The notes: generated from the sequence alone by a model not told the origin. Positions 1-7,516 are shown, counted from the stretch's first letter. The stretch is 64,000 bases of DNA from Secundilactobacillus mixtipabuli (GCF_002217925.1 NZ_BCMF01000011.1:1-64000), one strand, 5' to 3'. Numbers and translations are program-made.

Positions 1-25
1 ATCTTCGTCGTGGTTGATTTTAATG

Positions 26-50
26 AACGGGCGGGAATGCCCGTTTTTTT
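26..50 (+). terminator. rho-independent terminator
   Basis: Seven-base-pair stem (AACGGGC / GCCCGTT) with a six-base loop, followed by a run of T. It presumably ends a gene lying left of the window. Confidence 0.8.
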
Positions 51-72
51 ATTAGTTAATAGTGTACAAAAA

Positions 73-115
73 ATCTGTTATCAGTAATAGATAGAATCTA
101 TTACCAACAACAGAT
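73..115. repeat. long interrupted palindrome upstream of the ATPase gene
   Basis: Two nested perfect stems are visible: ATCTGTT (73-79) with AACAGAT (109-115), and GTAATAGAT (84-92) with ATCTATTAC (96-104) around a 3-base loop. There is no T-run, so it is not a standard terminator. It may be an operator, a recombination scar or a leader hairpin of the defence-like operon that starts at 249. Confidence 0.5.
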
Positions 116-248
116 ATTGTAGAGCCCGTATTTACAGGGAGAACGGTATGAATTCATCAACATGTTCGTCAATCTCTTGTAATAGGTAGTTACATTTTGT
201 ATACTAAAATCAATAATCAGTATAAAATATACTAAATGGGGAGTTAAA

Positions 249-1652
249 ATGAGAACAAAAGTTAGTTATTTCGATCTTCATTATCATCTCCAAGAAGTTA
301 CGATTGAAAATGTTAAGAACGTGAAATACGGTAAAATCAATTTTATGAACAAAGACCAGCCACTTAATACGGTGGGGATATACGGGGCTAATGGTTCGGG
401 TAAAACGACCTTTGTTGATGCAATGACGTTAGTAAAAACGATTATTGAAGCGTCAGTAGTTCCGAAATCTGAAGACTTATACCATAGTTTGGTAGACCTG
501 GTTCCGCTTGGAGAAGGGAATACACCGACTATTTCTGTTGCAATTGCTGGTGAAGAAGCGGACGTGACGTATCAGGTGACTTTTAGCACAAAACAATCAA
601 GGTTATGGATTGACGAAGAACGGATTTACTATAAGCGCAATGTTCCCCGGGCTAAAACACGACTTCTGTTTCACTACAAACAGGGTGCTAAATTAAGCTC
701 TGCTATTGATTTGCCATTACTCGATCTGACTAAGAGTGTGGAAAGCACAGTTGCTAAGCCAAAGAATCAAATCAAGCTTGGAATTGTTAGTGGAATAGCC
801 CAACCCAAGGGTAGTTCACTATTTTTCAATGATCAGATGGTCACGATTGTTCAGGATGAAAAGATATTTGGCCCTGAATTACACTATGTACAGGAAATCT
901 TCAATACATTTGCTTTGAATCTATCCATTTATTCAAGTAAAATTTCCGGCCAAATCTATTCAGATATCAGTCTGCCCCTTAGCTTCTCTGTTGAAGGCGG
1001 GTTTGGTATGACAGAAATTCCAATGGACGGTAAGCACGAAATTGAACCGAGTACCTATAAATTCAGTCAAAAAATCTTTGAACAAATTAATCAAATGTTA
1101 CCAATATTGATTCCGCAGCTTACCATTTCACTTGTAAAAAAAGACACGGTTATCACCAAAGATCAGCAGGAATTGAATGTGGTGGAGTTAATGGCCGAAC
1201 GTGATGGAAAAGAATATCCATTGCGCTATGAGTCAGATGGCATCAAAAAAATCATATCTATATTAAGTACACTGATCAATGTTTATAATACACCGCGGGC
1301 AATTGCCATCATCGATGAACTAGATGCCGGTATTTTCGAATATTTACTAGGTGAAATCGTAGATGTTATTGCTGAAAATGCAAAGGGGTTGCTGATCTTT
1401 ACTTCTCATAATCTGCGCCCGCTGGAAGTGTTAGATTATAAGAAAATCGTCTTCACATCGACTAATCCTGCAAATCGGTATATCACGATCAAAAACATTA
1501 AGCCAACGAACAATCTTCGTGACACATACATTCGTGCCATTCAATTAGGCGGTATGGATGAACCCGTTTTTGAAAAAGTTAATCCAACCAAGATCAAGCG
1601 TGCATTTCGCAGTGCTAGAAAAGTAGAAGAGGAATCACACGATGGCGAGTAA
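249..1652 (+). CDS. AAA-family ATPase of a two-gene defence-like operon
   Basis: A 467-residue ATPase. The Walker A motif GANGSGKTT lies near residues 45-53, and the Walker B-like stretch AIAIIDELDAG near 352-362 is followed by an FTSHN switch motif near 382-386. This is the ABC/SMC-like organisation of AAA_15/AAA_21 proteins found in RloA, AbiLi, AriA (PARIS) and OLD-type systems. The ATG is preceded by GGGGAG five bases upstream. The gene overlaps the next one by 11 bases, which implies translational coupling and a common complex. By analogy the ATPase would sense infection and control the TOPRIM-like partner. The family is clear; the exact defence-system name is inferred. Confidence 0.75.
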   Translation: MRTKVSYFDLHYHLQEVTIENVKNVKYGKINFMNKDQPLNTVGIYGANGSGKTTFVDAMTLVKTIIEASVVPKSEDLYHSLVDLVPLGEGNTPTISVAIAGEEADVTYQVTFSTKQSRLWIDEERIYYKRNVPRAKTRLLFHYKQGAKLSSAIDLPLLDLTKSVESTVAKPKNQIKLGIVSGIAQPKGSSLFFNDQMVTIVQDEKIFGPELHYVQEIFNTFALNLSIYSSKISGQIYSDISLPLSFSVEGGFGMTEIPMDGKHEIEPSTYKFSQKIFEQINQMLPILIPQLTISLVKKDTVITKDQQELNVVELMAERDGKEYPLRYESDGIKKIISILSTLINVYNTPRAIAIIDELDAGIFEYLLGEIVDVIAENAKGLLIFTSHNLRPLEVLDYKKIVFTSTNPANRYITIKNIKPTNNLRDTYIRAIQLGGMDEPVFEKVNPTKIKRAFRSARKVEEESHDGE

Positions 1653-2361
1653 TCTTACAGCTAAAGTTGTCATTTTAATGGTCGAAGGCGAAAATGATGA
1701 AATTTTACTAGAGCAATACGTTGATGAGGTCCTGCAAAATAAACAAACTGATTATCACTTTGAGGTCACTGTTGGTGATGTTTTAGGAAACAATCAGCAC
1801 CACGCTAATGCTGAAAATATTGTCCTAGCAAAGATTAAAGAAGTGATGAGTACTCAGAAATATAAGAAATCTGATATTGCTGCTGTATTTCACGTAGTAG
1901 ATGTTGATGGCAGTTTTATTAAACATGGACACTTCTTAGTGAATGAAGAGTTAAAGAAGCTTGATAGAAGTCATGAGTATGCAGTTGATGAAGAGTTGGT
2001 ATACTCCGAAAGTACTGATATGAAGGAAAACAACCGTCAATCTTGGCAACTTAAACATGGGCGTTTAAGGACGTTGTCAACTCGAACGGAAATCTGGTCT
2101 ATTCCTTATAGCCTAATCTTTTTCTCTATTACTTCAGAGCATGTTTTAAGTGGAGAAATCAAATACGATCAAGAAGCAAAGCTCGATGTCATTGATGCGT
2201 TCTTAAATCAGCATCCAACGGTGACAGACTTCTTAGGCTTTCTTGAAGATCAAAAACTGATCACAAAAGCAAATCCGTGGTCGGTTCTTGAGAAATCAAC
2301 TGGGTTTAAGCGTCTTACCAATATAAATTGTGTGATTGATTCTCTTAAAGTGTTGGAATGA
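1642..2361 (+). CDS. TOPRIM-like partner of the AAA ATPase (RloB/AbiLii/AriB-like)
   Basis: A 239-residue protein. It starts with a beta-strand and the acidic motif VEGENDE (near residues 14-20) and has a second acidic motif, VVDVDGS, near 94-100. That Glu...DxD spacing is the TOPRIM signature of nucleases in OLD, RloB, AbiLii and PARIS AriB effectors. It starts inside the end of the ATPase gene (11-base overlap), the usual sensor/effector arrangement. There is no signal peptide or membrane segment, so it acts in the cytoplasm. The likely role is an RNA- or DNA-cleaving effector in abortive infection. Substrate and exact subfamily cannot be told from sequence reading. Confidence 0.6.
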   Translation: MASNLTAKVVILMVEGENDEILLEQYVDEVLQNKQTDYHFEVTVGDVLGNNQHHANAENIVLAKIKEVMSTQKYKKSDIAAVFHVVDVDGSFIKHGHFLVNEELKKLDRSHEYAVDEELVYSESTDMKENNRQSWQLKHGRLRTLSTRTEIWSIPYSLIFFSITSEHVLSGEIKYDQEAKLDVIDAFLNQHPTVTDFLGFLEDQKLITKANPWSVLEKSTGFKRLTNINCVIDSLKVLE

Positions 2362-2366
2362 TAAAT

Positions 2367-2402
2367 GAGACCTCCAAATTGCAACTGGGGGTGTTATTTA
2401 TA
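2367..2402 (+). terminator. possible weak terminator after the ATPase/TOPRIM pair
   Basis: An imperfect stem (ACCTCCA with TGGGGGT) lies just after the stop codon and is followed by a T/A-rich stretch. Only a weak call. Confidence 0.35.
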
Positions 2403-2546
2403 TTGGATGAAGTTGTTATGTTATAAAGCAGAAAATGATTCCACAAAAAAAGCCAACCAAGTCTGCTCCGATTCCTCGAAGCCTGATTAGCAGCTAATGA
2501 TTGTAGTTTAACATGGCCGACTCAGTGGGTCAAATCTGATACAAAT

Positions 2547-2788
2547 TTAAAGCTCAAAAAGTTCCCGTAGCGTTTCCTGTACCACTGGATCACCGAATAC
2601 CTCCGCTGCTGATGCATCAATAATTTGTTTTTGCTCTTTTGCTGAAGGGCTGAAAGATGGATGAGCTGGATATTTAAATCTGCATGCTCAATACTGAATG
2701 TTACGTTTGTATTCTCCACAGTAATTACCTCGATTGAGTTGGTTTCATTTAATCCGGCTGAAACAGTTACACAGGGTTGATTCGACAA
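2547..2788 (-). pseudogene. frameshifted small gene of unknown function
   Basis: Reading from a TTG at 2788, one frame gives a protein-like N-terminus (MSNQPCVTVSAG...), but after EHADL (near 2672-2680) the sensible reading continues in another frame as KYPAHPSFSP and ends cleanly as ETLRELFEL-stop at 2547. A single indel in the GATTTAAA stretch explains this. No good ribosome-binding site precedes the TTG. It is probably a dead gene of about 80 codons in the toxin-antitoxin-rich island. No family is recognised. Confidence 0.45.
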
Positions 2789-2858
2789 TTGTTAAGAGTA
2801 TATTCTATAATTTGTCCTCGGTAAATTCGAACCACATCCCTTTGCAATTTCATCAGCA

Positions 2859-2864
2859 TATAAT
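2859..2864 (+). promoter_or_regulatory. -10 box of the relB-like antitoxin gene
   Basis: A perfect TATAAT. Transcription should begin near 2871, after the upstream in-frame ATGs at 2865 and 2868, so translation must begin at the ATG at 2895. No convincing -35 was found. Confidence 0.5.
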
Positions 2865-2894
2865 ATGATGAAACACAGAAAGGGGCGACCGCTT

Positions 2895-3134
2895 ATGGCA
2901 ATGATTACTGTTCGTGTCAGCGATTCCGAAAAGAAATGGCTGCAGTGCATGGCAGATTTCTACGGCATTACGCTGTCTGATTTGATTAAGAAATTCTCAA
3001 TGGAACAACTTGAAGATAAATACGATAAACAAGTTGCTCAGGTCGCCTTTAAGCGGTATCAAGAAAGTGGTAAGGAAACCCATTCAATGGAAGAAGTTTT
3101 CCGTCAATTTGGCGGGACAGATGAGGACCTATAA
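2895..3134 (+). CDS. RelB/DUF6290-type antitoxin, orphan
   Basis: A 79-residue ribbon-helix-helix antitoxin. The N-terminus MAMITVRVSDSEKKWL is the beta-strand plus helix of the RelB/CopG fold, and GITLSDLIKKFS is the second helix. The start at 2895 was chosen because the AGGGGCG Shine-Dalgarno lies upstream and the -10 box rules out the earlier ATG. Such genes bind and neutralise a RelE-type mRNA interferase and repress their own operon. Here the overlapping downstream frame (ATG inside GATGAG at 3120) does not encode RelE, so the antitoxin looks orphaned. It may persist as an anti-addiction gene. Confidence 0.7.
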   Translation: MAMITVRVSDSEKKWLQCMADFYGITLSDLIKKFSMEQLEDKYDKQVAQVAFKRYQESGKETHSMEEVFRQFGGTDEDL

Positions 3135-3200
3135 GGTAGCAATCTTGTTAGACACTGGGGAGAAGTGTATCGCCTTTAATGTTAAAATGTTAGTAGAATA
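3120..3200 (+). pseudogene. vestigial RelE-toxin slot behind relB
   Basis: A 26-codon frame starts MRTYKVAI at the position where relE normally begins, overlapping the antitoxin stop. MRTYKV resembles the first strand of RelE toxins, but the rest does not, and the frame stops at 3200. It is most simply the remaining start of a deleted toxin gene joined to foreign sequence. A real micro-peptide cannot be excluded. Confidence 0.4.
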
Positions 3201-3244
3201 AAGATTGAGCCAATCACTAAATCTCTGAAAGCTGATGTCTATTA

Positions 3245-3493
3245 ATGAAAACTGCAAAAGTATGGGTTGCACCATACGACAAGTGGAACAGAATCAATGA
3301 TAGATTTAATTCTGTTGCGTTTATTTCAATGATGATCACCATCTTTTTCCATCCGTTTTGGCTGTCGCTGATAACGGGTCTTGCTTGGGCCATCAGCAGT
3401 GGGGCGTTCTTTATTTTTCTTTGGCTGAATGAGCGCAAGAAACATCAGCTTGCTAAAGCTGCTATGAGGGAAAAGCAACATATTAAAGCATAA
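3245..3493 (+). CDS. small two-helix membrane protein, unknown
   Basis: An 82-residue protein with two hydrophobic segments (about residues 23-40 and 43-61) separated by a short turn, and a basic, alanine-rich cytoplasmic tail (NERKKHQLAKAAMREKQ). It is not recognised as a named family. The Shine-Dalgarno is weak. A clear terminator follows 12 bases after the stop, which supports a real single-gene unit. Confidence 0.5.
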   Translation: MKTAKVWVAPYDKWNRINDRFNSVAFISMMITIFFHPFWLSLITGLAWAISSGAFFIFLWLNERKKHQLAKAAMREKQHIKA

Positions 3494-3504
3494 TCATGAT
3501 AATG

Positions 3505-3540
3505 AAGTCTTCTGACCAGTAGTTGGAAGACTTTTTGTTT
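3505..3540 (+). terminator. terminator of the small membrane protein gene
   Basis: Stem AAGTCTTC (3505-3512) with GAAGACTT (3526-3533), then a T-run. Confidence 0.75.
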
Positions 3541-3545
3541 ACAAC

Positions 3546-3584
3546 GAAAAAGGCCAGCCAATGTATAAATACATTGACCAGCCT
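3546..3584 (-). terminator. terminator of the MqsR/Panacea/DUF2513 operon
   Basis: A 15-base-pair inverted repeat with one mismatch (GGCCAGCCAATGTAT / ATACATTGACCAGCC). On the minus strand it is followed by TTTTTC. It lies downstream of the minus-strand operon. Confidence 0.75.
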
Positions 3585-3716
3585 CCTTAATAACTAACGT
3601 TCAGCAGTACCTTCATTAGCAAACAGTCGAACCATCTTTTGTTTGGCTAATACGTTAAGTAAAACTTCGATGACATACATTGAATGGATAACTTTGCGTT
3701 TGCGAAGATATAAAGC

Positions 3717-4097
3717 TTAATAGTTGAGTCGATCAGCAATAACCTTGGCAGCCACCGTACTGATAACGCTTAATGATGCCGATCCAATCTTAGAAATTAT
3801 GGTCTGCTTAGTTTGTTTCCAAACCGATTCATCACGGATGTTATCTAAGAATTTATGTCCCTCAAAAGTAATTTTCACAAATCCATACGTAACCGGCATT
3901 TGACCGGTAGGGGTGCCGTCTATGTATCCGGCGTCAACTAATTCAACAAATGTGTAACGAATTGTGTCAACAGAATACCGATCAGTGAAATTAACAGACT
4001 TAATGATGGAGTCCAAGTCAAAGATACCACCGTCGTCAAATGGTACTTTTTCAAGAAGCAGAAGCAAATCTCTAACACAATCGTGGTTAAGCTCCAT
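3717..4097 (-). CDS. DUF2513 family protein
   Basis: A 126-residue protein matching my memory of DUF2513. The N-terminal winged-helix-like part (CVRDLLLLLEKV, then ELVDAGYIDG) is followed by the family's typical LTWEGH-like stretch, here ITFEGHKFLDNIRDESVWKQTK, and a C-terminal helical segment. A Shine-Dalgarno AAGGAAG lies upstream. It is the third gene of a minus-strand unit behind an MqsR-like toxin and a Panacea antitoxin, 62 bases after the latter, and shares their terminator. DUF2513 genes are common in prophages and islands. The molecular role is unknown; the winged-helix look suggests nucleic-acid binding or regulation. Confidence 0.65.
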   Translation of the reverse strand: MELNHDCVRDLLLLLEKVPFDDGGIFDLDSIIKSVNFTDRYSVDTIRYTFVELVDAGYIDGTPTGQMPVTYGFVKITFEGHKFLDNIRDESVWKQTKQTIISKIGSASLSVISTVAAKVIADRLNY

Positions 4098-4159
4098 AAG
4101 TGTTACTTCCTTTCAAGGCAAGCCAAATTCAGTGCGTGATCAATGTTTAATCAGCTCAT

Positions 4160-5119
4160 TCACATTTCGTAATGACTGCCGAATGTTTTTAAAATCAAGG
4201 TTTTGTCTATAGGGCGTCCTTGTAATGTTTGATTCCAAGGGGATCCTGGTTGATGAGTAATGTTTCTTAATTCAACCGCAGTTTTATCGCCGTATTCATC
4301 TTCGATTTCAGTTAATAGTCTGGAAACTTCAGAATCAGTTTCAATTAAATCATGATCATGATATGCGTCGTCATCAAGTTTCTGACCTTTTTCTCCTATA
4401 ATTCCTCTATTGCCTGAAAACTTTTGGTGTACTTCTTCAACAACAGGACCATGTTGCATAGCGATAATAGGCGAGGTGAACAATTCCTTACCTGTCTGTG
4501 AAGCATATCGTCCAAATGCAAAATAGAGTAGTTTAACAACTTTCATCTGGGTCAATTCTTCAACATTTTCATCATTTAAACTATCATGAAAGTTTTTTAT
4601 ACGAAACCAGTTAGCTAACTGAAGGGCACTGTATTTTGAAAATCCAGCAATAAAGTGAGTGAATGTTCTCTTTGAATCTGATTTTGTTTTAAGTGCTTCT
4701 TCTACTTTATTTTGAATATCAGCTGGTATTTGATGCTGGTCAACAGTGATATAGTCCTTCAGATTTCGATCATCATACATAAGTGACTTTAATAGGCGAT
4801 TATGTGCCGTAGTTGGAAAGGCACCAGCTTCATAGAGTGCAATTGTATTGGGGCTAACGCCGATTAGCTTAGCGAAATCTCTTTGGCTTAATGTTAGTCG
4901 ATTCCTAAAGCTTTTAATTTCTTTGGGGGAGAGGAGGTCGAATTCTTCTCTATACATTTCATTAGCTTTCTCAGCAGCTTGATCATCTAGTTCAAAATCG
5001 TCAACTAATTCATTAGTTTTAGAATCAAAGCGAGCAGGCGCAGTGACAGTATAGGAATGTCCCTTGATTACGAAGGTATTCGTATAGCTTTTTATATAGG
5101 TGTTATCCATTTTTTTCAT
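4160..5119 (-). CDS. antitoxin with MqsA-like HTH and Panacea (DUF4065/SocA) domain
   Basis: 319 residues. The N-terminal part resembles YgiT/MqsA antitoxins but lacks the zinc-binding cysteines. A helix-turn-helix (LSQRDFAKLIGVSPNTIALYE, near 75-95) follows. The C-terminal third is a Panacea/SocA-like domain (MKVVKLLYFAFGRYAS, then SPIIAMQHGPVVEEVHQKF, then WNQTLQGRPI). The ATG at 5119 has AAAGGAGG eight bases upstream. The gene lies 14 bases after the MqsR-type toxin, in the toxin-first order of mqsRA. The product should neutralise that toxin through the Panacea domain and autoregulate through the HTH. Confidence 0.75.
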   Translation of the reverse strand: MKKMDNTYIKSYTNTFVIKGHSYTVTAPARFDSKTNELVDDFELDDQAAEKANEMYREEFDLLSPKEIKSFRNRLTLSQRDFAKLIGVSPNTIALYEAGAFPTTAHNRLLKSLMYDDRNLKDYITVDQHQIPADIQNKVEEALKTKSDSKRTFTHFIAGFSKYSALQLANWFRIKNFHDSLNDENVEELTQMKVVKLLYFAFGRYASQTGKELFTSPIIAMQHGPVVEEVHQKFSGNRGIIGEKGQKLDDDAYHDHDLIETDSEVSRLLTEIEDEYGDKTAVELRNITHQPGSPWNQTLQGRPIDKTLILKTFGSHYEM

Positions 5120-5133
5120 TACGCTTTCCTCCT

Positions 5134-5436
5134 TTAGTGGTACTTGCTTGGATGAAATGAGATGAATTTGACATGTTTATTATGATCTGTGAATTTAAAT
5201 TTGATGTAGTATATCTCTTCAAAATCAGTTTCGAATATCCAAACGAATTCACCTGCGTACTTGGTGCTTCGGTCTGCATCATAGCGGACAAAATCGTCAG
5301 CGCTTAACTGGTTAATGATTACTTTTGCCAAAGCATTGGTTACTGGGTACGCGGCTAGTTGACGTCGCTTAGTAAGAGTGAAATGGTTGATACTAACTAA
5401 GTATTTAACTAACGTAAGTGCTTCAATTTCGTTCAT
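5134..5436 (-). CDS. MqsR-family mRNA interferase toxin
   Basis: 100 residues, close to MqsR length (98). The sequence follows the RelE-fold pattern of MqsR: helix EALTLVKYLVS, then IINQLSADDFVRYDAD corresponding to the IIGLSESDFYKS region of E. coli MqsR, then IYYIKFKFTDH and VKFISFHPSKYH strands. It would cleave mRNA, probably at short GC-containing motifs as in the family. It is paired with the Panacea-domain antitoxin 14 bases downstream. A GGTGA Shine-Dalgarno lies near the start. It appears intact, unlike most neighbouring toxins. Confidence 0.7.
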   Translation of the reverse strand: MNEIEALTLVKYLVSINHFTLTKRRQLAAYPVTNALAKVIINQLSADDFVRYDADRSTKYAGEFVWIFETDFEEIYYIKFKFTDHNKHVKFISFHPSKYH

Positions 5437-5638
5437 GAATTCACCATGTGTCCATCAATGTATTTTAAGTATAACTGAAATATTCTGTTCTTGCTACTAA
5501 ATAGTATCATTACAAAAAAGTCAGCAAATCGCAGTGAAGTATTATTATGGAAAAGGCAGTTGGTTAGCTTACTAGTGGCTGTACAAGAAATAGCAACAAC
5601 CAGGGAGTATCCATCAAGGGTACTCCCAAGTTCTACCA
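5433..5638 (-). pseudogene. decayed MazF-like toxin remnant
   Basis: A frame starting GTG GTA GAA overlaps the ancestral stop of mazE (TGG TAG), exactly where mazF starts in mazEF operons. Its first residues, VVELGSTLDGYSLVVAIS, can be aligned to the MazF pattern GSEQAGHRPAVVLS if about 15 codons near the start are deleted. The rest has no MazF features. Read as a dead mazF with an internal deletion. Confidence 0.4.
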
Positions 5639-5896
5639 CTTAAATTCACTCCCCCGAGGCTTACCCCAATCAACTTCACTATCCCGAACACCATCATCTA
5701 CTCAGCCATCAAATAATTCGTGAATATTGGTAGGCTTCTTTTTCAAAGGGGTAAGCACAATCGAACCATTTTCAATGGTCACTGAAAGTTTATCGTCATT
5801 CTTAAGGTCAAGTTGCTTAATCACGCTGCTAGGAATACGGACAGCTTTTGAGTGTCCCCACTGTGAAAGCTTGGTTTGTTCCGTTGTCTGGTTCAT
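5633..5896 (-). pseudogene. MazE/AbrB-type antitoxin cut by an in-frame stop
   Basis: Starts at the ATG at 5896, with GGAAGGAT upstream. The SpoVT/AbrB swapped-hairpin domain is clear: LSQWGHSKAVRIPSSVIKQL, then DKLSVTIENGSIVLTPL. The reading meets TGA at 5704-5702 after HELFDG, but the same frame continues with VDDGVRDSEVDWGKPRGSEF-KW and stops at 5633. That ending is the toxin-binding tail typical of MazE. The gene therefore carries a premature stop that removes 22 residues. The 64-residue product keeps the DNA-binding part but not the toxin-binding part, consistent with the decayed mazF behind it. Confidence 0.65.
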
Positions 5897-6079
5897 GGCA
5901 AACCATCCTTCCATATGTATCTCTAGTAATGAAGCTGGAGTCGAAATGGGACTAATCTTTGATACCTACGCAAAATGGCCATCCAAGCATTCTTTACTCG
6001 AATGTAGCAAGTTCAAACTCTCGCCATCCCAACCCCCAATAGGTAAAATGATAGCAAACACTACAAGGGAGGCAACGTC

Positions 6080-6355
6080 ATGTCACATATCGCAAAGAGC
6101 AAAGTTATTACCACCCGTGTCACTCAAGACGTCCATGATCGTGCTAAAACAAACTTAGCCAAAATGGGTTTAACTATATCTGAGTATGCCCGAATGTCTC
6201 TAATTAAAGCAGCCAATAATGAAGTAAAATCAATCAGTTTCCTAGATACCCCAGAAGCGCAGCACGCAAAGTACGAAGATCAACACCATATGGCAGAAAC
6301 GATTGGTGATACGGATGACTTTGAAAAGTGGGCGAGAACGCTAGATGAAGATTAA
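6080..6355 (+). CDS. RelB/DinJ-family antitoxin
   Basis: 91 residues. The ribbon-helix-helix pattern is clear: SKVITTRVTQDVHDRAKTNL is the DNA-binding strand and first helix, and GLTISEYARMSLIKAANNE the second. The acidic C-terminal tail (TIGDTDDFEKWARTLDED) is the toxin-wrapping part. A Shine-Dalgarno (GGGAGGC) lies upstream. The toxin start codon overlaps the antitoxin end at 6345, but the toxin is only a stub, so the antitoxin is probably orphaned. Confidence 0.75.
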   Translation: MSHIAKSKVITTRVTQDVHDRAKTNLAKMGLTISEYARMSLIKAANNEVKSISFLDTPEAQHAKYEDQHHMAETIGDTDDFEKWARTLDED

Positions 6356-6380
6356 AGGATTGCCCACTTTCAATCGATAA
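6345..6380 (+). pseudogene. 11-codon stub of a YafQ/RelE-type toxin
   Basis: An ATG overlapping the dinJ-like stop opens MKIKGLPTFNR and then hits TAA at 6378. KGLPTFNR is the kind of first strand seen in YafQ/RelE toxins paired with DinJ. The remainder of the toxin has been replaced by a DUF1828-like remnant on the other strand. Confidence 0.5.
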
Positions 6381-6624
6381 TCGACAAATCATTGATTCGA
6401 ACCATAGCTGAAATCAGGTTTTGTCTCATCATCAGATAAGCAAAGCCGGTTAATATCCTCAAGTTATCGCCATTCATATTAGTAGACGGGGTTGTGATCT
6501 CATCAGAGGTACCAATTCGCTTGATCCGATATTGGTCTCGGAGCCACTGGGTATAATCGTCAAGTAGATTATCAGTATCCAGGGAGTTCACCTCCAGTCT
6601 TGCAATCAAATTCACTTCACTCAT
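6370..6624 (-). pseudogene. DUF1828-like protein with internal deletion
   Basis: 84 residues. The segment LLDDYTQWLRDQYRIKRI, then TSDEITTPSTNMNGDNLRI, follows the N-terminal pattern of DUF1828 proteins. It jumps to MMRQNLISAMVRINDL, which resembles a segment from much later in such proteins, so a central portion is missing. A strong GGAGGTGA sits at 6588-6595 and is followed five bases later by CTG, suggesting that the original ATG was lost. The translated frame starts upstream at 6624 without a Shine-Dalgarno. The family assignment is from memory. Confidence 0.4.
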
Positions 6625-6821
6625 TCAAGTATTATTCTAGCACATATGTTCCCCTTGAATGTCCCAATTCCCGAATTGGGATAAAGACAGTTAATTGTTT
6701 AATCTGTGCATAATCATAAATATGTGTGAATTGACCGGTGTTTGACTGCAAGGTGAGTGGGGGTATGATGGGTTCTGTTTCGCTGAAATTTATGCCTATG
6801 AATCCCAAATCAAGCACACCC

Positions 6822-6861
6822 AAAACGACCTGATTCCGATCAAAGGAGTCAGGTCGTTTTT
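6822..6861. terminator. terminator-like hairpin, usable on both strands
   Basis: Stem AAAACGACCTGA with TCAGGTCGTTTT, then one further T. The 6625-7190 stretch around it holds no gene I can support. Confidence 0.65.
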
Positions 6862-7194
6862 GATTGTTATAGGGTTGCTTTGTATCTTGAGTAAGTTTAT
6901 TCTTTTGAATGATTCTCCACCCTCAAATATAAAAAGCAACAGTATATTCTTTATAAGCGTTGATATATAGCAGTTTTTAATCAAGGTGCATTTTGCGGGT
7001 GGCACTTTTGGTGCTTTTTGTAATATTGGGAACAGCTGCTTTCCTTGGTTAGCTGATTCCAATATTACAAATGGATTTTAAGAGCATCCAATTGATGCTA
7101 ATGTAAGAAGTCATTCAGAGACTATCAGAATGTAATTTTTGTGTATAGTTCTTTACAAATAGATTGTTTATTTTGAAATATCATAGTGTAGCCT

Positions 7195-7388
7195 GTACAA
7201 TACAAAGTGAGTAAAAGCTTGCGAGCTTTTGCTGATGTTTTTGGTCGATATGGTAGTGGGTAGCCATATTGCCTGAGTAGAGGCTTTGTATCTGCTCACC
7301 AGTCGCAGTTAGGGACGCTTCCTAACTCATACCCTTTAATGAATCTATGAAAGCCGTCAGTTTTTACTCCAACTGACGGTATTTTTTT
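7195..7388 (+). ncRNA. candidate structured non-coding RNA
   Basis: About 190 bases without a reading frame but rich in pairing. Hairpins are AAAAGCT/AGCTTTT (7213-7230), ATATGG/CCATAT (7248-7269) and TTAGG/CCTAA (7309-7325). A long-range stem pairs ATACAAAG (7200-7207) with CTTTGTAT (7284-7291). GTGAG (7207-7211) could pair with CTCAC (7295-7299), which would cross that stem as a pseudoknot or an alternative fold. It ends in a clear terminator. No known RNA family is recognised. Confidence 0.45.
7354..7388 (+). terminator. terminator of the candidate structured RNA
   Basis: Stem CCGTCAG with CTGACGG, loop of 12 bases, then TATTTTTTT. Confidence 0.8.
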
Positions 7389-7408
7389 GAAATGAAACGG
7401 GTGTGAAT
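7382..7408 (+). repeat. 27-bp direct repeat, left copy
   Basis: Seven Ts followed by GAAATGAAACGGGTGTGAAT. It is identical to 9367-9393. Both copies directly follow a terminator and are followed by a diverged stretch ending GGATAGATAA. Together the copies bracket higBA. Confidence 0.8.
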
Positions 7409-7484
7409 TCTTTACCCAATGATCCTAATTTGAAGATAATTTTTGACATTTTTAATCGGCTGCTTAGTGGATAGATAACAAAGT

Positions 7485-7516
7485 ACGCCCCCATTAATTT
7501 GAGGGCGTTTTTTTAA
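7485..7516 (+). terminator. terminator upstream of higBA
   Basis: Stem ACGCCC with GGGCGT, then seven Ts. It insulates higBA from upstream transcription. Confidence 0.7.

Noticed and set aside
6632-7062. Two minus-strand open frames (63 and 88 codons)
   Set aside because: No ribosome-binding sites, no recognisable domains, and they run across a clear terminator hairpin (6822-6861).
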